Below are positions 22,848-35,119 of a stretch of DNA of 64,000 nt, piece by piece (the stretch's first letter is position 1; every line of letters starts with the position of its first letter). Source of the DNA: Mimachlamys varia (Eukaryota; Mollusca; Bivalvia; Pectinida; Pectinidae); assembly GCA_947623455.1 (NCBI GenBank), contig OX392527.1, positions 52,248,401-52,312,400 of the forward strand, in the 5' to 3' direction. The translations under genes and the position numbers were made by a program. The notes beneath the pieces are model-generated. The model searched no databases. It saw only the letters and a list, made by a program, of their open reading frames with translations, and was not told the DNA's origin.

Positions 22848-24430
22848 AAGAAAAATCAGGGAGTACTTAGGCGTCAACAAAACCATAATCCAAACTCAAA
22901 ATCGATTAAACTAGAGGCAAAGTAAGAAGAAAGGAAACATTTATATGGAGACCCTCGTAAAAGCGCAAGAGACAAAGACCAGGTGTTCCGGAAGGGTAAG
23001 CGTCTTCTGCTTCATCGACGACACCCGCCATGTAATTCTTGGTCACATTCAAGTAAACATCAAGTTCTCGAAACGACAACCGAGCATAATTGCCATCACA
23101 ACAAGTAAACACACTAACACGTAAACTCAAAAACGTCCATCTTCATATGACACAAAAATACAGAATATTTCTCGGTGAGATCAAGATAGCGACCATATAA
23201 CAGCAGTTGACATCTATCCCGAAAATCTCGATATTGAGAGCAAGCCGTAGAATACCAATCAACTGCGACATGTAAACACCATAGGATAGAGAAGCAGGGA
23301 TGTAACTACATGTATCAAGAAAGGGAAAGTTTACGATTGGAAAATCGAAATTTTCAAATTTATCGTACAGATTAGTAGTAAGTTGTCCGTGTTGGTGTTA
23401 GTTTACGTAAAGGTCGAGGTAAGAAGCTGATGTAAGTAGGTCTGTTGTGTCTTTAATCTCAAGTTCAATAGGGTACATTTTGTATATACGATCGACTAGG
23501 CCAGCAAACTTCTTGTTGTTTATAGCTAACACATCGGCGATATACCTGAAAATGAAATTGAAAGATTTTGCAAGGTTTTTGTTACCCGTCCTGATCAGCC
23601 CTGCGACAAATTCAGCCTCGTATGAATACAAAAGCAAGTCAGCCAAATGTGGGGCACAGTTAGCGCCCACTAGAATGCAAACAGTCTGTCGGAAAATCTT
23701 TCCCTCCGAACTCAAACAAAGATATTGTCAACCTGGAATTCAATCAATCGTACTATATCTTCCTCAGTATACCGCGCGGTATTTCAACCTAGCTTTTGTT
23801 GTGTTTTTCTTTTTACAATGCATGCTACAAGACAGCTCACAGCCAAAAAAACATTTTTGAGAAGGGGTGCTCAGGATTTATCAGAAGATCTTTTGAGTTT
23901 TTCGAAATCCACATCCCATTAATTCTACATCTGGAGTATACAGTGTCACGTTAAGACTGAAGCCCTGATTTAACGGTACTAAGAATGGTAGTTAGAAGTT
24001 TTGATGATGACTTGGTTGGGCAATGCGACAAGCCAGCGATAAAACGTTGCTTATAAGGATCCTTGGTTTAGGTATCCAATATAGCCGTGGTAAGTCATCG
24101 TCTTTATCATTAACGGGTATTTTTTAGAATAATTGCAATACTAATGTATGGTATGAAAGTATTTCATCTTTTGAAAACCGAACAATGCGTAAGTAGGTTA
24201 TCACGCAGACAAACTTCTTTTTGCAAACAATGAATGTAATAGTGTTTACAAACCAGGATCATGTTATTAGATACCTTGTCTGCAGACACACCACTTACTT
24301 GTCATGTAGGTCGTTGAGTGTTGTTAGAACATCGGGGTCAAGAAACATCGACTTGTCTGCTTATTCTTTTCTGAATTGAGGACCTGATCCCACTCTAAAA
24401 GTAAATCCAATTAAGCATGTTCAAGTTTCG
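22848..24430 (-). pseudogene. Decayed RT element with reverse transcriptase frame, minus strand
   Basis: Reading leftward, the frame 23715-23398 has an RT core: VGANCAPHLADLLLYSYEAE (the fingers/palm box before the catalytic site), then FIFRYIADVLAINNKKF in place of FRYIDDVLS, then YPIELEIKDTTD and SASYLDLYVN. The catalytic first aspartate is replaced (YIAD for YIDD), so this copy could not be active. About 180 bp further left, sequence matching the C-terminal RT and the 3' unit follows (23230-22848, including TTACATGGCGGGTGT reversed). To the right, 23820-24430 aligns blockwise with 56790-57370 of the second minus copy. RT elements whose palm reads YIDDVLSxNN...YPxELEIKDT...SASYLD look Penelope-like to me; a related RT class is possible. 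Stops and shifts break it outside the 105-codon frame. Confidence 0.8.
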
Positions 24431-25191
24431 AAACAGTTTTTGTTTAAAAGGTTTGCAGTGTTTTAATGCAGTCCAAGACCGTGAATATAGTGTGGTATGA
24501 ACACCCAATGGTCCATTTAAAGTGACCATAATGTCTTCATAATTTACACATCATTCTGTTGGACTGTTGTAATGCCGATGTCTATGGCTACGAAAACGTC
24601 TCCTTTGGGGAGTAAACAAAGATAGCATTTGTTTGTCTGCATTCAGGACTGGACAAATTACCAACGGAATCTAGGAGCATTGCACCAATATGAGAAAGCA
24701 GTGCCAAGAAGTCATGAAAAAGTCATACCCGTCATGAACACGTGTTTTCACTAGTGTTAGAGATTAATTATACCCGTACATGTACAGTATATTAAGTAAA
24801 TTACATTATGTAGTTGTTGTGTTGTTTATTTAAGTGACTATAATTTCGTGACAAATTGATATTAAGCGTGACCTAATTCACATAACGATAGTTTAAGGCA
24901 GATGTGTTTTTGAATTATCACTTAATTGTGTTTCTATAATGAAGGTATTTTAAAATTCTGCAAGATAAATGTCCCGACTATATATAGGTCACAGCAACAT
25001 GCAAACCCACCTACATCTTGTTGGTCTAGCAACGACATGACCATACCAGCTCAAGTCTGATTCGAGAATCAAACTTTGACTGTTTCGGTGAGAGACGAGT
25101 TAAAGAAGGTGTCCTATAAGTCCAATAGGTTTCTACAGAGACAAATAATTTATAATGATATACACAAGCAAGTACGATGATAGCAAGGCAT
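24431..25191. other. No gene seen
   Basis: AT-rich sequence between the RT element and the hairpin repeat. No frame of note. Confidence 0.45.
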
Positions 25192-25726
25192 AAAAAGGCA
25201 TAAAACGCCTTTTGTCAATCATGTATGAATTAAAATTGGTTACATCCATATTGCACGAAGCCCGCTGGGGCTTCATGATCAATATGGTTGTAAACTATTT
25301 GCATTCATAACGGCATGGATATTTAAGTAAAACGCCTTTCAATCCAAACATTTACATTTTTACTATGGAAAAATTCTTTAATTTAATGCTTATTTCCAGA
25401 ATATTTGGCCGGTTAAATAACTGCGTTAGTTATTGCGTCGTCCTTACCATGGCATTGTCGTTGGGAAATACCTTATTTGATTAAAACTGGCGCCAATAAT
25501 TAACCGTAGTCATTTGAGCGTTTGGCACAAGAGTGTGCTCCATGTTATCCAAGCACCAAGATTTGCATTAAGCAAGGTAAATATATTACGTCATAAGTAA
25601 TCGACGTGAAAACATGTACAAATATATACACAGTGTATTAATAGTATATTCATAGTCAGTCTAGTGTCTGTTGTTTGCAGTTGGTAAAATCATGTAGGGA
25701 AGAAACAATCATAATGTAAATATAAC
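25192..25726 (+). repeat. Hairpin-bearing 530-bp dispersed repeat (copy 1)
   Basis: Matches 58170-58695 end to end in the same orientation: GGTTACATCCATATTGCA, a TCAATATGGTTGTAAACTAT arm, ACATTTACATTTTTACTA, AACTGGCGCCAATAATTAAC, CGTAGTCATTTGA, TTACGTCATAAGTAAT, AGTCTAGTGTCTGTTG and GAAGAAACAATCATAATG. Its palindrome (about 25220-25253 with 25280-25317) is more decayed than in copy 2. No protein is encoded. The type is unknown; a non-autonomous element is the simplest reading. Confidence 0.8.
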
Positions 25727-28299
25727 GGGTTTACACATATGGCAGTGTAATATTTGAAATTGTGAAACTGACACATGATTGTTAATTGAAAATAGTTTGA
25801 AGAAAAAAAAGTATTATCAAAGCATCCCGCTGAGTAAGTCTTGGAATCTCTCTCGGGAAACGTACATAATTGCTATAATTGTTTAATGGATGACCTTGGT
25901 TTTATAAACGTTGTATGTCGGCTTTATCCTATGACATCCAAATGTCAAAAGGTGTTATCCTTGATAGGAGTAGTAAAAGTGGCTCAAACAAATAACATCT
26001 CCGATTTATCTTCTATGTCTGACATTGTAACCCACGGGACCGCTAATCTCACAGCGTGGATAGTGTCAACCGATTTCAAGACCCCGTTACGTCCTATGAC
26101 ATTTTAAAGATAACTGACAAAGGAAATTAAACTGGTCAAATGAGAACCAATGAATGTTATCATAGTGCTATGTAAGCGACAAATGAAAACAGATACGAGT
26201 GAACGATGGCGGTTTATGCCTCTAAGATAAGTTAATGTTAAGGTAGAATTCCTTAACATGAAACGTAAAAACGTTCAATCATTTAATCGCTCTTCATGTC
26301 ACCTGATCTTTACTAGCCTGACCTATTTAAATCTCTTTCCGTCAGTCGGAGTGAGTCAATCGTCGTGTGTTGTGTGTTGTGTGTAAAATAGTTACATGTT
26401 TGACTACTTCTCTAGAACGATAAACAAAATCTATTCACCTTTTGCCAAATTTATCCTTGGTGGATACGGCTACAATTTTGTTTATCTGGGATTCCTACCT
26501 GAACTGTAAGAGCCAGAGCGCGGCTCAATGTCAACGGAAGAATTAATCAATGTTTAAGAAATATTCCTCTCCAAACTGTGATATCTTAAAGAGAATTTCA
26601 TTTCATTTCATTTTTAGTTTTATACGGAACTAAGACTTTTGGATATAGTTTGTCAATTTTCACTAGAATGTTTTTAATGTTTTTCTTACTTAGTAATGTT
26701 TATTCTTAGAAGGGGATGTTATCAAATTGTAAAATTCAGAGCAGCGGTATAACAGTCTTTTTTTCTGGACTGAAAAGCATCAGGGATTTAATTTCAATTG
26801 TAAATTCTAAACCATGGTCATATGTTGTTTGTTGAGGAGAGTAAACAGAATATGTTTTGACTCTATATTGTTATACTTTGCTTTCTTCTTTTTCATTAAT
26901 TGTCAAATTAGACTGCATCCCCAACCCAAAGGTTGAACCCTAATAATCGATACGTCTTAAACATTTTGCACAGAAAAAGTGTCCCCGTATTTGTAATTTC
27001 TTTTAAAGGAAGAACAACACCGAAACATTTTTTGGGACAGGGAATTATGTTACATTGACAAGTTTTACAGTCCGCAAATTTAAGGTTGAAATCATCGTAA
27101 ATATGCCTAAGAAATTGTTACCAGTTTAACATTTATATCAGAATAACGTACGATATAGATTAAGCTATAAATCACAAAATTTGGTACTAAGTAATTTTCG
27201 TGTAGTTTTTAGCTCACGTATAACACCTTCCAAAACTTAATTTATCTGGAAATTAACCCGTTCAATTATGTGCTAGGATGCAACACTTTTAATGGTTTTG
27301 ACAGTGTGCAATTAAATTGGCTGGTATCACACACTTTGTGAAAACTAGATCGAAGATATGATATTTTATCAAATGTCAGTTTTATTACCTGTCTTTGTGC
27401 AATTAAGACAAATGAAAGCGCAAGAAAACGTTTGAAACTATTACTTTGTTTTACAGACTTGCTATTTCTGTCTTCATACATTTCCTTACATTGAACTATA
27501 AATCGTTGTCATGAAATATCATATCCTCGCGGAAATCATCCCCGTCTTCCGACAAAAGATAACATTTCAGTAATATTGGGTAATCATCAGGTCTGGTATC
27601 GTGGCGGGAGTGTATTTCAAAGTACACTTCTGTGGAAGAGATAATTCTTGATGGTTAAATAATTGTTCGTATGAACACAGAACATTGCCACTTGGGTGGT
27701 CTACCTGTTGTTTTTCTTCTTTGGGAGACACTTTATTAATTTGAGGTCGTTATTGTGGTATATTATTGCTAAGACACTGTTTAAGTTCCCTTTGACTAAA
27801 CAAGAATGCCATGTTTTCTTTTCCTTGACGGGCGCAACGTGATACATGTTATTTATTTATGAATTTAACTTCTCTTTTGAATTAGTTTTTGTGTTTGTTG
27901 TGTTTGTTGTTTTTGTTTGTTTTGTATAAGTATTTGAGTCTATAGTTTAGTCTTCGTACTATCGTGATAAAATACTTCAATTCAATGTATGTAGATTCTA
28001 TCAAAACGATCCCTCTAATTCCTATGATCACTCGTGATTGCAAACGTTGGTCTTTGTGGACCTTGAATCTTCTCAATCAACATGCTTTTATCAAGATAAA
28101 GGATATGTATAGTAATTTGTTTACTTGAAAGTGTGTCTCTCTACGGGGCCAACTTTAATATTTGGAATTTTTTTCCCTCTAATATACCTTAACATCATGA
28201 TGGTCAGAATTGGACATGGTCGACCTGTGACATAGCAGCACCGGTTATATGTTCCCTAGGGAGTTGAGAATGGTATTTGCTGGTTACGAAGGTTCTATA
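25727..28299. other. No gene seen
   Basis: AT-rich. An 88-codon plus frame at 25841-26107 has ordinary-looking composition but no domain I recognise. GT-rich simple sequence lies near 26366-26384 and 27886-27924. Confidence 0.4.
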
Positions 28300-28388
28300 A
28301 TAATACTATAATAATTTGACAACCGCTGTGAGACAACCTTTGAGGTTGTGATAAAGCGGTATATAAGAACCTCGAATTATTATATTAC
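28300..28388 (+). repeat. SINE 3'-tail fragment, plus strand
   Basis: GACAACCGCTGTGAGACAAC, CTTTGAGGTTGTGATAAAGC and GGTATATAAGAACCTCGAAT are the reverse complement of the left end of the 41519-41856 SINE. The head is missing. The CTTTGAG...TGATAAAGC arrangement resembles a tail type found in several invertebrate SINEs (from memory). Confidence 0.55.
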
Positions 28389-29209
28389 TATTTGGGCCTA
28401 ATGGTCAGTGAGAAATTGCACTGTTCTGAATGGTTATGGAGTACGAATTGTTATTTACTAGATACTTCATTTTTGATGCATGCAATTGAAGGTCTCATGG
28501 AGATTCACGAACAAAAAAAGACAAGATACAGCCTGCAGATAACTCAGATATCTGGTTTAGTATATTCATGTATATTAAAGGCTCATTATATAATTCTTTG
28601 AAGTAGATACACTTGCTTAATTTCACGCTTGTGATAGGGTTGTTATCTGTGTTGATCATCAAGAGGACACTATCAACACATCTAAATATCGGGTAGCTCC
28701 AAAACACTTTAATGTACAATTTACTTTAGTTTCTTATCCATGGTATCTACGCTATTCATTAAAACTAAGCTTTCAAGTTTTCATTTGAAATTAGTCTTTT
28801 AATCTACCATCTACACGATATAATCCTAATTTATTATAAAATTAAAAATATAGTTTACGTTAACTGAAGGAGAAAAACGAAGCTTTAGTACGCTACATCA
28901 GCTTGACTGATGTACTATTCCATCTATGACAATGTGATGGAATGGCGTAGTGACGTGTTTTTCACCTAGACAGTCAGGGTTAATGTTACATGTATTAGTT
29001 ACGCTGAAAGCGTATATATGTAAAAGGGTATACTAAAAAAGGGAACCACTTTCCCTATCACGTTAGTCTGTTTCTGAATACTTACCTCGGACATTTTGAA
29101 TATAAATAATATAGATTTAAAAAGTGTTTATACCGTACGTTTTATGCGTATTACAATACAACTCAATTTGATAACTTCTTTGAGAGATGCAGGTCGATGA
29201 TGACTATGA
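28389..29209. other. No gene seen
   Basis: AT-rich sequence. Short partly palindromic words near 28895-28960 (GCTACATCAGCTTGACTGAT) do not resolve into an element. Confidence 0.4.
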
Positions 29210-30030
29210 TCAAGTTTTATTGTCGCCATCTTTGTTTCATTGAATAATATCATGTATCCATGCATGGTATGGAGGTGAACGTTTTCAAATAGGTTCATTC
29301 GTATGCCTTCTTGGTGTGATTAAGAATTATTCCTCAGTTGTCACTTTGAGGACGTGACATTCACTTGGGCGTGACCTAGATTTCCATTGCTTGCTATTCC
29401 GAGACCCCTACTCTTTTCTCCGTCTAAACCTATTCTTTGTTCATATTTCGCCCCTACTGTTGCCCTGAGGATAAATTAGTAGAAATGTTAATCAGGACAG
29501 GTAAACAACCCTTACCAAATGTTTAATTACAGTTTCAGATATATCGACGATGTATTGTCTATAAATAAAAAAGGAGTTTGCTAACCACATCGATCGTATA
29601 TATCCTTGTGAACTTGAAATAAAAGAAACAACAGGATCTTTTTCATCAGCTGCTTACATCGATCTTTACTTGAACTTTCCCTTTCTTGATAATATCATCA
29701 CAGTTGCTCCAAACTATGGTGTGTTCATGTCGCAGATGATTCGTTATTTTAGGGCTTGCCCTAGATATCGAGATTTTCGTGATAGATATCAGTTGCTGAC
29801 AAACAAACGTACGACACATGGATTCGAGAGATGCCGACTGATAAGGACTAAGAGCAATAGTGAATATGACATTTCTTGCTTCGTCCATGGTTTGCCTCGA
29901 GTTTATCGTTTTAAAGTTCTGATTATCGCTTTGTTGACGCTTTGGTATTCTCGGTTGATGTTTTTTTATTATTAATTTTGAGTTTGGCAATGGTTTTGGT
30001 GACAGTCCGGTATTCTCTGACTTTCTGCTA
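29210..30030 (+). pseudogene. Rearranged RT element keeping the YIDD catalytic box, plus strand
   Basis: Three blocks occur in an abnormal order. First, 29210-29470 is 3'-unit sequence (GTCGCCATCTTTGTTTCATT ... TTGTCACTTTGAGGACGTG). Then 29470-29900 is RT: a FRYIDDVLSINKK frame at about 29533-29572, a shift, HIDRIYPCELEIKETT, another shift, then NFPFLDNI and YGVFMSQMIRYFRACPRYRDF (29670-29780). Finally two partial 3' ends (29905-30030) carry TTGAGTTTGGC and GGTATTCTC. The two catalytic aspartates are intact here, unlike the copy at 23398-23715, but at least two frameshifts break the protein. A 3' end upstream of an RT core means two insertions or a recombination. Confidence 0.75.
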
Positions 30031-30642
30031 TTTTGCTATCCATGCATGTGTTATGAATAATTCAATGAACGGGGCAATTACATGTAAGCGTCATCGACGG
30101 AGACGTTTATATTGGACGTATAGTTACAGCTGGAATCTCTGAATTTTGCTGTTAATAACTTTTATATATTTGATTTTTGGCTTCAGTGAATCTAGACTTC
30201 TTGGCACACACTCAGTTTATTCTTAGTTCAATAGCGTCGCCTATATGTATGCATTGCGTTGATGGTCCACTAGAAAACGCAACACAATTAAAATGAAACC
30301 TATTTCTCTTAATTTGCATTGAAGTTTAACGCTAGCGAATGAATTTCTGTGAATTAAAGATCGCATTTATTCATTCGCATAGACTAACGGGAGATATAAT
30401 AGAGTGAAGTATGACGGCAATAGAGTCAGACACGCTGATAAAGCCGACAGACGAAGCAATACCATGGCTAACATATACCTTTATTACTGACAATAAAGTG
30501 AGATAGATTTTTCAGTTCGTCATGTTGATGAGAAAACAACAGTATCACTTACTGTGTTAGGGTCTACTATATAAGCGTTACCAGACAAAGCATTAGTTGA
30601 GGAGGCTATATGTAGGTGTGAGAGACAGACGCAACAGAAAAC
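30031..30642. other. No gene seen
   Basis: AT-rich sequence with no matched repeat or supported frame. Confidence 0.45.
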
Positions 30643-30800
30643 ACGGAAACATCAACGAAATCATATTCTGAATCCAAAATTAATGAGAGACAATATATGA
30701 ATAGAAGAAATATTTACATTGAGACTCCTGAAAATGTACAAGAAAATAAGAAGTATGCGTCCTCTGCTTCATCGACAAATCTCATTCCCTCGAGACATTT
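30643..30800 (-). mobile_element. RT-element 3' unit, minus strand, decayed
   Basis: ACATCAACGAAATCATATTC, TGAATAGAAGAAATATTTAC, GAGACTCCTGAAAATGTACA and GCGTCCTCTGCTTCATCGAC follow the order of the 20292-20620 copy, with internal deletions (the TTCCGGAACACC word is lost). Confidence 0.65.
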
Positions 30801-31076
30801 TGTATTTTTTTTTACCATGGTTAGAAATTAGTTGAACGATATTATGCGTTTTAAGTCATGTGATCTGCGCAAACTAAACCATCGCAAAAGCACATACAAA
30901 CACACAAGTGGTGACCAGTGTAATCATTTCTACAATCTGGAACCACTATTGTTGTAAACAGCCGCCAAACCATTCCTAAAGAATCTGACACTTTTACGGC
31001 ATGATTTTCGATAGAAATGAAAGAGGTAAAAATGATATACTGCATTGTATACAATGCTGAAAAAACACATGGATAT

Positions 31077-31324
31077 ACTGTAAAAGCCACTATTTTCACG
31101 GGTGAAATTTTTCGGTTAACCAGACTCAAAACTGTTCGCAATATGGAAATTTCCACGCTGCAGTCATGCTGTTTTGCACCTGTTTTGTGTACCTATAATA
31201 CTATTAAACACTGTAGAGTTTGAAAATTGTTGAATATGTTCGCGTGTGGATATATTCGCGGAGACTTCATGCCAGCGAATTAAGCGAAAATATCCACACT
31301 GCGAAAAATTCCACTTTTACAGTA
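31077..31324. mobile_element. MITE with TACTGTAAAAG terminal inverted repeats (248 bp)
   Basis: Starts TACTGTAAAAGCCACTATTT and ends with the reverse complement TGGAATTTTTCGC ... CTTTTACAGTA. An internal inverted pair, CGCGTGTGGATATATTCGC and GCGAAAATATCCACACTGCG (about 31241-31303), gives a second stem. Elements with CTGTAAAAGTGGAAATTTTC ends and AT-rich CGCGAAAA interiors are widespread in marine invertebrates, in my recollection. No open frame of its own. Confidence 0.7.
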
Positions 31325-32284
31325 GATTTTAATAATCGCTTAAGAGTTTGTCTTAGCTACTGCATCAAGTATCTAATTAAAAACTAATAGCATTTTTATA
31401 ATAATATAGATGTATTATCTCTTGATGCAAATCCAGTCAATCACTTGTCAGAAAATTTATCTTTGAAGTAGCACAGGGATTTTACTGACGAAATGAAAAG
31501 GGGTTAATAGTGATTCCTTGCTTTATCACTCTGGTATCAAATATTTGTATCAATTTCATAAAGCATGTTTCACTCTGCATGATTCCAATCGATGAACACA
31601 AAAGGTTTTCAAACAAAGGAGGAATAACCGCGATATAGACAGACAAAGATAAAGACAACAAATAAAGCAACAACAATGCAATTATTATCCAGAATTAATG
31701 ACAACAAAATATGTTATTTCTTCTGTTTGTTATATTGTCGAGGGAACAATACTATCAGTTACACCGTAAAGTGTTTACGCGTGACCAAGCATATCATTTT
31801 ATTGCGGTTCAGTACATATTTGGTATTCTGTTATATGTTCTATCTCTGCAAATGTTGTTATTAAAATAGGTAGGTAAACTCGGAGCTCTTCAGCATGTTT
31901 TAAGAAATGCCACCTGGTACCAGTCAGAACTATCGTTAATCATCACTATGAGTTTATGTGAGTTCATAGCTATACAAACGTAAACAAAAAAACAAAACAT
32001 GTCTTATAATATTATGTATTTTGTCATACTGATATAAACATGTTAACATGTAAAGGATCCGTTTTCTTTCGTGTTTGGATGTTTCTGATATTGGTGTGGT
32101 AATTAACACTCTACCGATATTTTGTTTTTGTTGGTTTTATTGATTTCAAAGGAACTAAGAGAAAAGATGTAAGGTAGTAATTATAAATCTGCAATGCTTT
32201 ATAATACATAATACTCTCGGGGCGATCTTCCTATTCCTGTCATTAGGACAAAGTCGCATGTCTTAAGAACATTCTTTTTCTTAA
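31325..32284. other. No gene seen
   Basis: AT-rich sequence; frames of 62-64 codons at 31482-31864 are opposed on both strands and unrecognisable. Confidence 0.4.
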
Positions 32285-32494
32285 ATCAGAGTATACCGAA
32301 GTGTCAACAAAAACATAATCCGAATTCAAAATCGATTAAAATAGGGACAAAACACGACAAAAGGAAAGATCTTCATGGAGATCTTTGTAAAAGTACCAGA
32401 GAATACAAAGAGTAAGCGTCTTCTGCTTCATCGGCGATACCTTAATGTAAATCTTGGTCACATCCACGTAAATATCAATTCCTCGAAAGGACGC
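32285..32494 (-). mobile_element. RT-element 3' unit, minus strand
   Basis: AGAGTATACCGAAGTGTCAA, ACATAATCCGAATTCAAAAT, AGAGTAAGCGTCTTCTGCTT and AATGTAAATCTTGGTCACAT are the reversed 3' unit with small deletions. It is cut on the right at 32494 by the short retroposon's target duplication. Confidence 0.7.
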
Positions 32495-32506
32495 TGGACT
32501 GTTATT

Positions 32507-32560
32507 AATATAAACTTTGTTTTATTCACAATTCTTTACAAGTAATACATGATATAAGCT
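32507..32560 (+). mobile_element. Probable short retroposon fragment with 12-bp target duplication (copy 2)
   Basis: The 54-bp body AATATAAACTTTGTTTTATT... starts like 2211-2327. It is flanked by perfect TGGACTGTTATT repeats at 32495-32506 and 32561-32572. After about 20 bases the similarity to the longer copies is weak, so family membership is less sure than for 37453-37581. Confidence 0.45.
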
Positions 32561-32572
32561 TGGACTGTTATT

Positions 32573-35119
32573 GCTGTTTCTTAATTGTCAACATTGTATA
32601 AGGAAACTGTTTGTGGCTTTTTAAATTGTTGGCGTTATGAAGACCACTGGGAAAGCAACACCACCAATTAATACCTACGATAATTTATAGTAGATGAATT
32701 TTAATTACAAGTTAGATAGGAGATCGACAGAAATGGTTTATATTTAAGTCCGTTTATCGACGAGAACCAATCGACCGATAGGTGATGCAAAAATCGGCCC
32801 GATGTAAATCACACCGGACTTGCTCCATTACTAGGCATATGCATGGGACCGATTTAATACACGGCCGGGGTAGAGTCATAGGGGCCCGGGTATTAATATT
32901 CGTACTCTAAAAATTACAATATGTATTTTAATATACTATTCTATATTAATGTGAATCTACAATTTCTTAGCCTGTGTTACGTTACACTAGGACCGCATTG
33001 GTTCTTCTTATGTACAGTTCATATATAAATATAGGCCTACATGTCGATGTTCGATGATCAATATTCATAAGTCGAAGTCCCGATGTTTCGACGATTTCAC
33101 GACGGTCCCGCAAAGTTCGAAACATCGAAGTTTGACTGTAGACTGAAAGTATATACAAATATTTATTTATATGTAATATGGACGGATTAACGTTGCAATT
33201 TGTTCTTGTTTTTTTATTTTAGTTTTAGCGTCTAATCAGCCCATACTGTCACATATGCGATCGCTTCTTTCGATTTTATATTCTGTTTTTTTTTTTTAAT
33301 TTAAAAAACAATTAAGATGTTTAATACCATTTTACCTGACTACTGGTGTATGTAGACATTGCGTGTTTATCATTTGTAACGAATTATTCAACTCCCCGTA
33401 ATTAAAATCCAATTGAATACACGAAACTACACTGTGTATACTAGCGATAGATGTTTCCAGCTGATACATATTTGAGTAGGATAGAAACGTTACGGAGGGT
33501 TACGGACCTCCCGCAAATGCATCAAAACGACGTTGGCGAGCTGGTTGGTGGACGCCTTTCAAAAAAATCGAATTAGTTTTGTCTAGCACGTCTCTCGTTT
33601 ATACTGATGAGTTAATTTAACACATTAAATTCTCCCGCACACTAATGACTCGTCTACTCTATCGTTACCGATTTCGTCTGCCTGCTTTTCAAGTTGAGAA
33701 ATCGATAGCCTGGTATATTCGCCAGTACTTAAGCTGGGTTTGTGTTGTTGATGGGGAGGTACGTATACGTGGGAGGCAAGTGTGTCGAGCCTCTATTGAC
33801 CTAAATAACGTAATTGATTGCATGCTGCGAGTCTTACAAGTACGAGGTTTCTTTTAATACATCTTGCTGTTTTTTATACCTCTTGATAATTTACTTTTCA
33901 ATGGTTTAAGATTGATTTTTTTTTTCTCAAATCGCGCTTTAATTTCACAACATCACAGGAAAGCACATGTAATTCTAACGAAAACGTATTTGGGAAAAAT
34001 CAATTTCCCAGCTGAAAGGAAAAATGTAATAACAATGATACAATTACTTATTGATGTTACGTACAACATATTTCGAAGTGAACTTTAGCAAAAATAGGTT
34101 AAATGGGTGTGTATTCTTACATTGAAACTGGACTTTTAAAACATCCATCAATATTGATTCACATTTACACGATGCTGAAATAATAGGGGAGGTAACTCGT
34201 ATGTGATCATAAGGTAAACTATGGAAGAAGGAAACATAAAGTGATTAATTTTAGTTTCACAAAACTATGAATTTGCGAAGATGTAGATATGAACAATAAG
34301 AAAATATTATTACATTTTCTTATTGTTCATATAGCTTGATTTATCGCTTAGTCAATGGAGTACAGTTACAAATAAGAGGTATGATGGTGAGTAACCTTGA
34401 AAGTATTCCGAGTGATCGAGGATAATATAGAAGCTTTAAAAATGGAACACGGAAAGATATACTGGGAAAAGTATCGGTTTTCTTTGTTCGCTTCATGATC
34501 GCCAGTGGCAGGTTACGGAGCCGTCTAGTACTTAATCAAAGGCGTTCTATTTTGTAGGCTGCACATCGGAATTGAAGAATGCAGCATTGGTTTCCTGCCA
34601 CGTTGCATTAATTGAGACATTTTTGTGTTCATGTCTTCCTTGCTTTCATTGACATGTGCCCGATAGCTCTTGACATTACTTGAAGGGCATAATAAGTTTA
34701 GTCAAGTCCCCAGGAAACAAATCGAAGCATGTCATTTCTATATATCGTCTTCCTCGTTAGCAAATGTTTTAATTGAAGCCGAAAGTTTTAATTCCATTAC
34801 AACGTATCAAAAGAAACCCACAATATGCACATGTTGATGGTTATGTAATTCATACCACACGGAATGGCCGCCAAAAACAGACTAAAACATTTGCACAACT
34901 AAATGTCAAAATCAAAAAACTAATTTGTTAACCCAGTTTCCGAGTTTTTATTATTTTGGTTTTTTTTTACCGCTAGCTTTATTTGTTGGATTTTCTATCT
35001 GAGAAAGCATAAAATAATTCTATTTTCGCAGTTTTCAACTATGTTATTACATCCATGTCATGAGAGTCATCTTGGACCCAATTGCACAATCAAATTGTAA
35101 ACAATAGGGCACAAATGTA
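32573..35119. other. No gene seen; two small palindromes
   Basis: AT-rich. An imperfect inverted repeat (CGATGTTTCGA core) occurs at 33071-33092 and 33115-33136, and a perfect 19-bp hairpin at 34287-34332 is listed separately. Frames at 33645-33857 and 33864-34088 have no domain I recognise. Confidence 0.4.
34287..34332. repeat. Perfect hairpin, 19-bp arms, 8-base loop
   Basis: ATATGAACAATAAGAAAAT (34287-34305) and its exact reverse complement (34314-34332) are separated by ATTATTAC. It is too A/T-rich and short to call a terminator or small RNA. It may be replication-slippage debris or a tiny foldback. Confidence 0.85.

Noticed and set aside
23447..23860. 137-codon plus-strand frame
   Set aside because: Antisense to the RT frame at 23398-23715, so a shadow.
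25841..26107. 88-codon frame as a host exon
   Set aside because: No splice signals, domain or conserved copy to support it.
34287..34332. Intrinsic transcription terminator
   Set aside because: A/T-only-rich stem without GC and no bacterial gene context.
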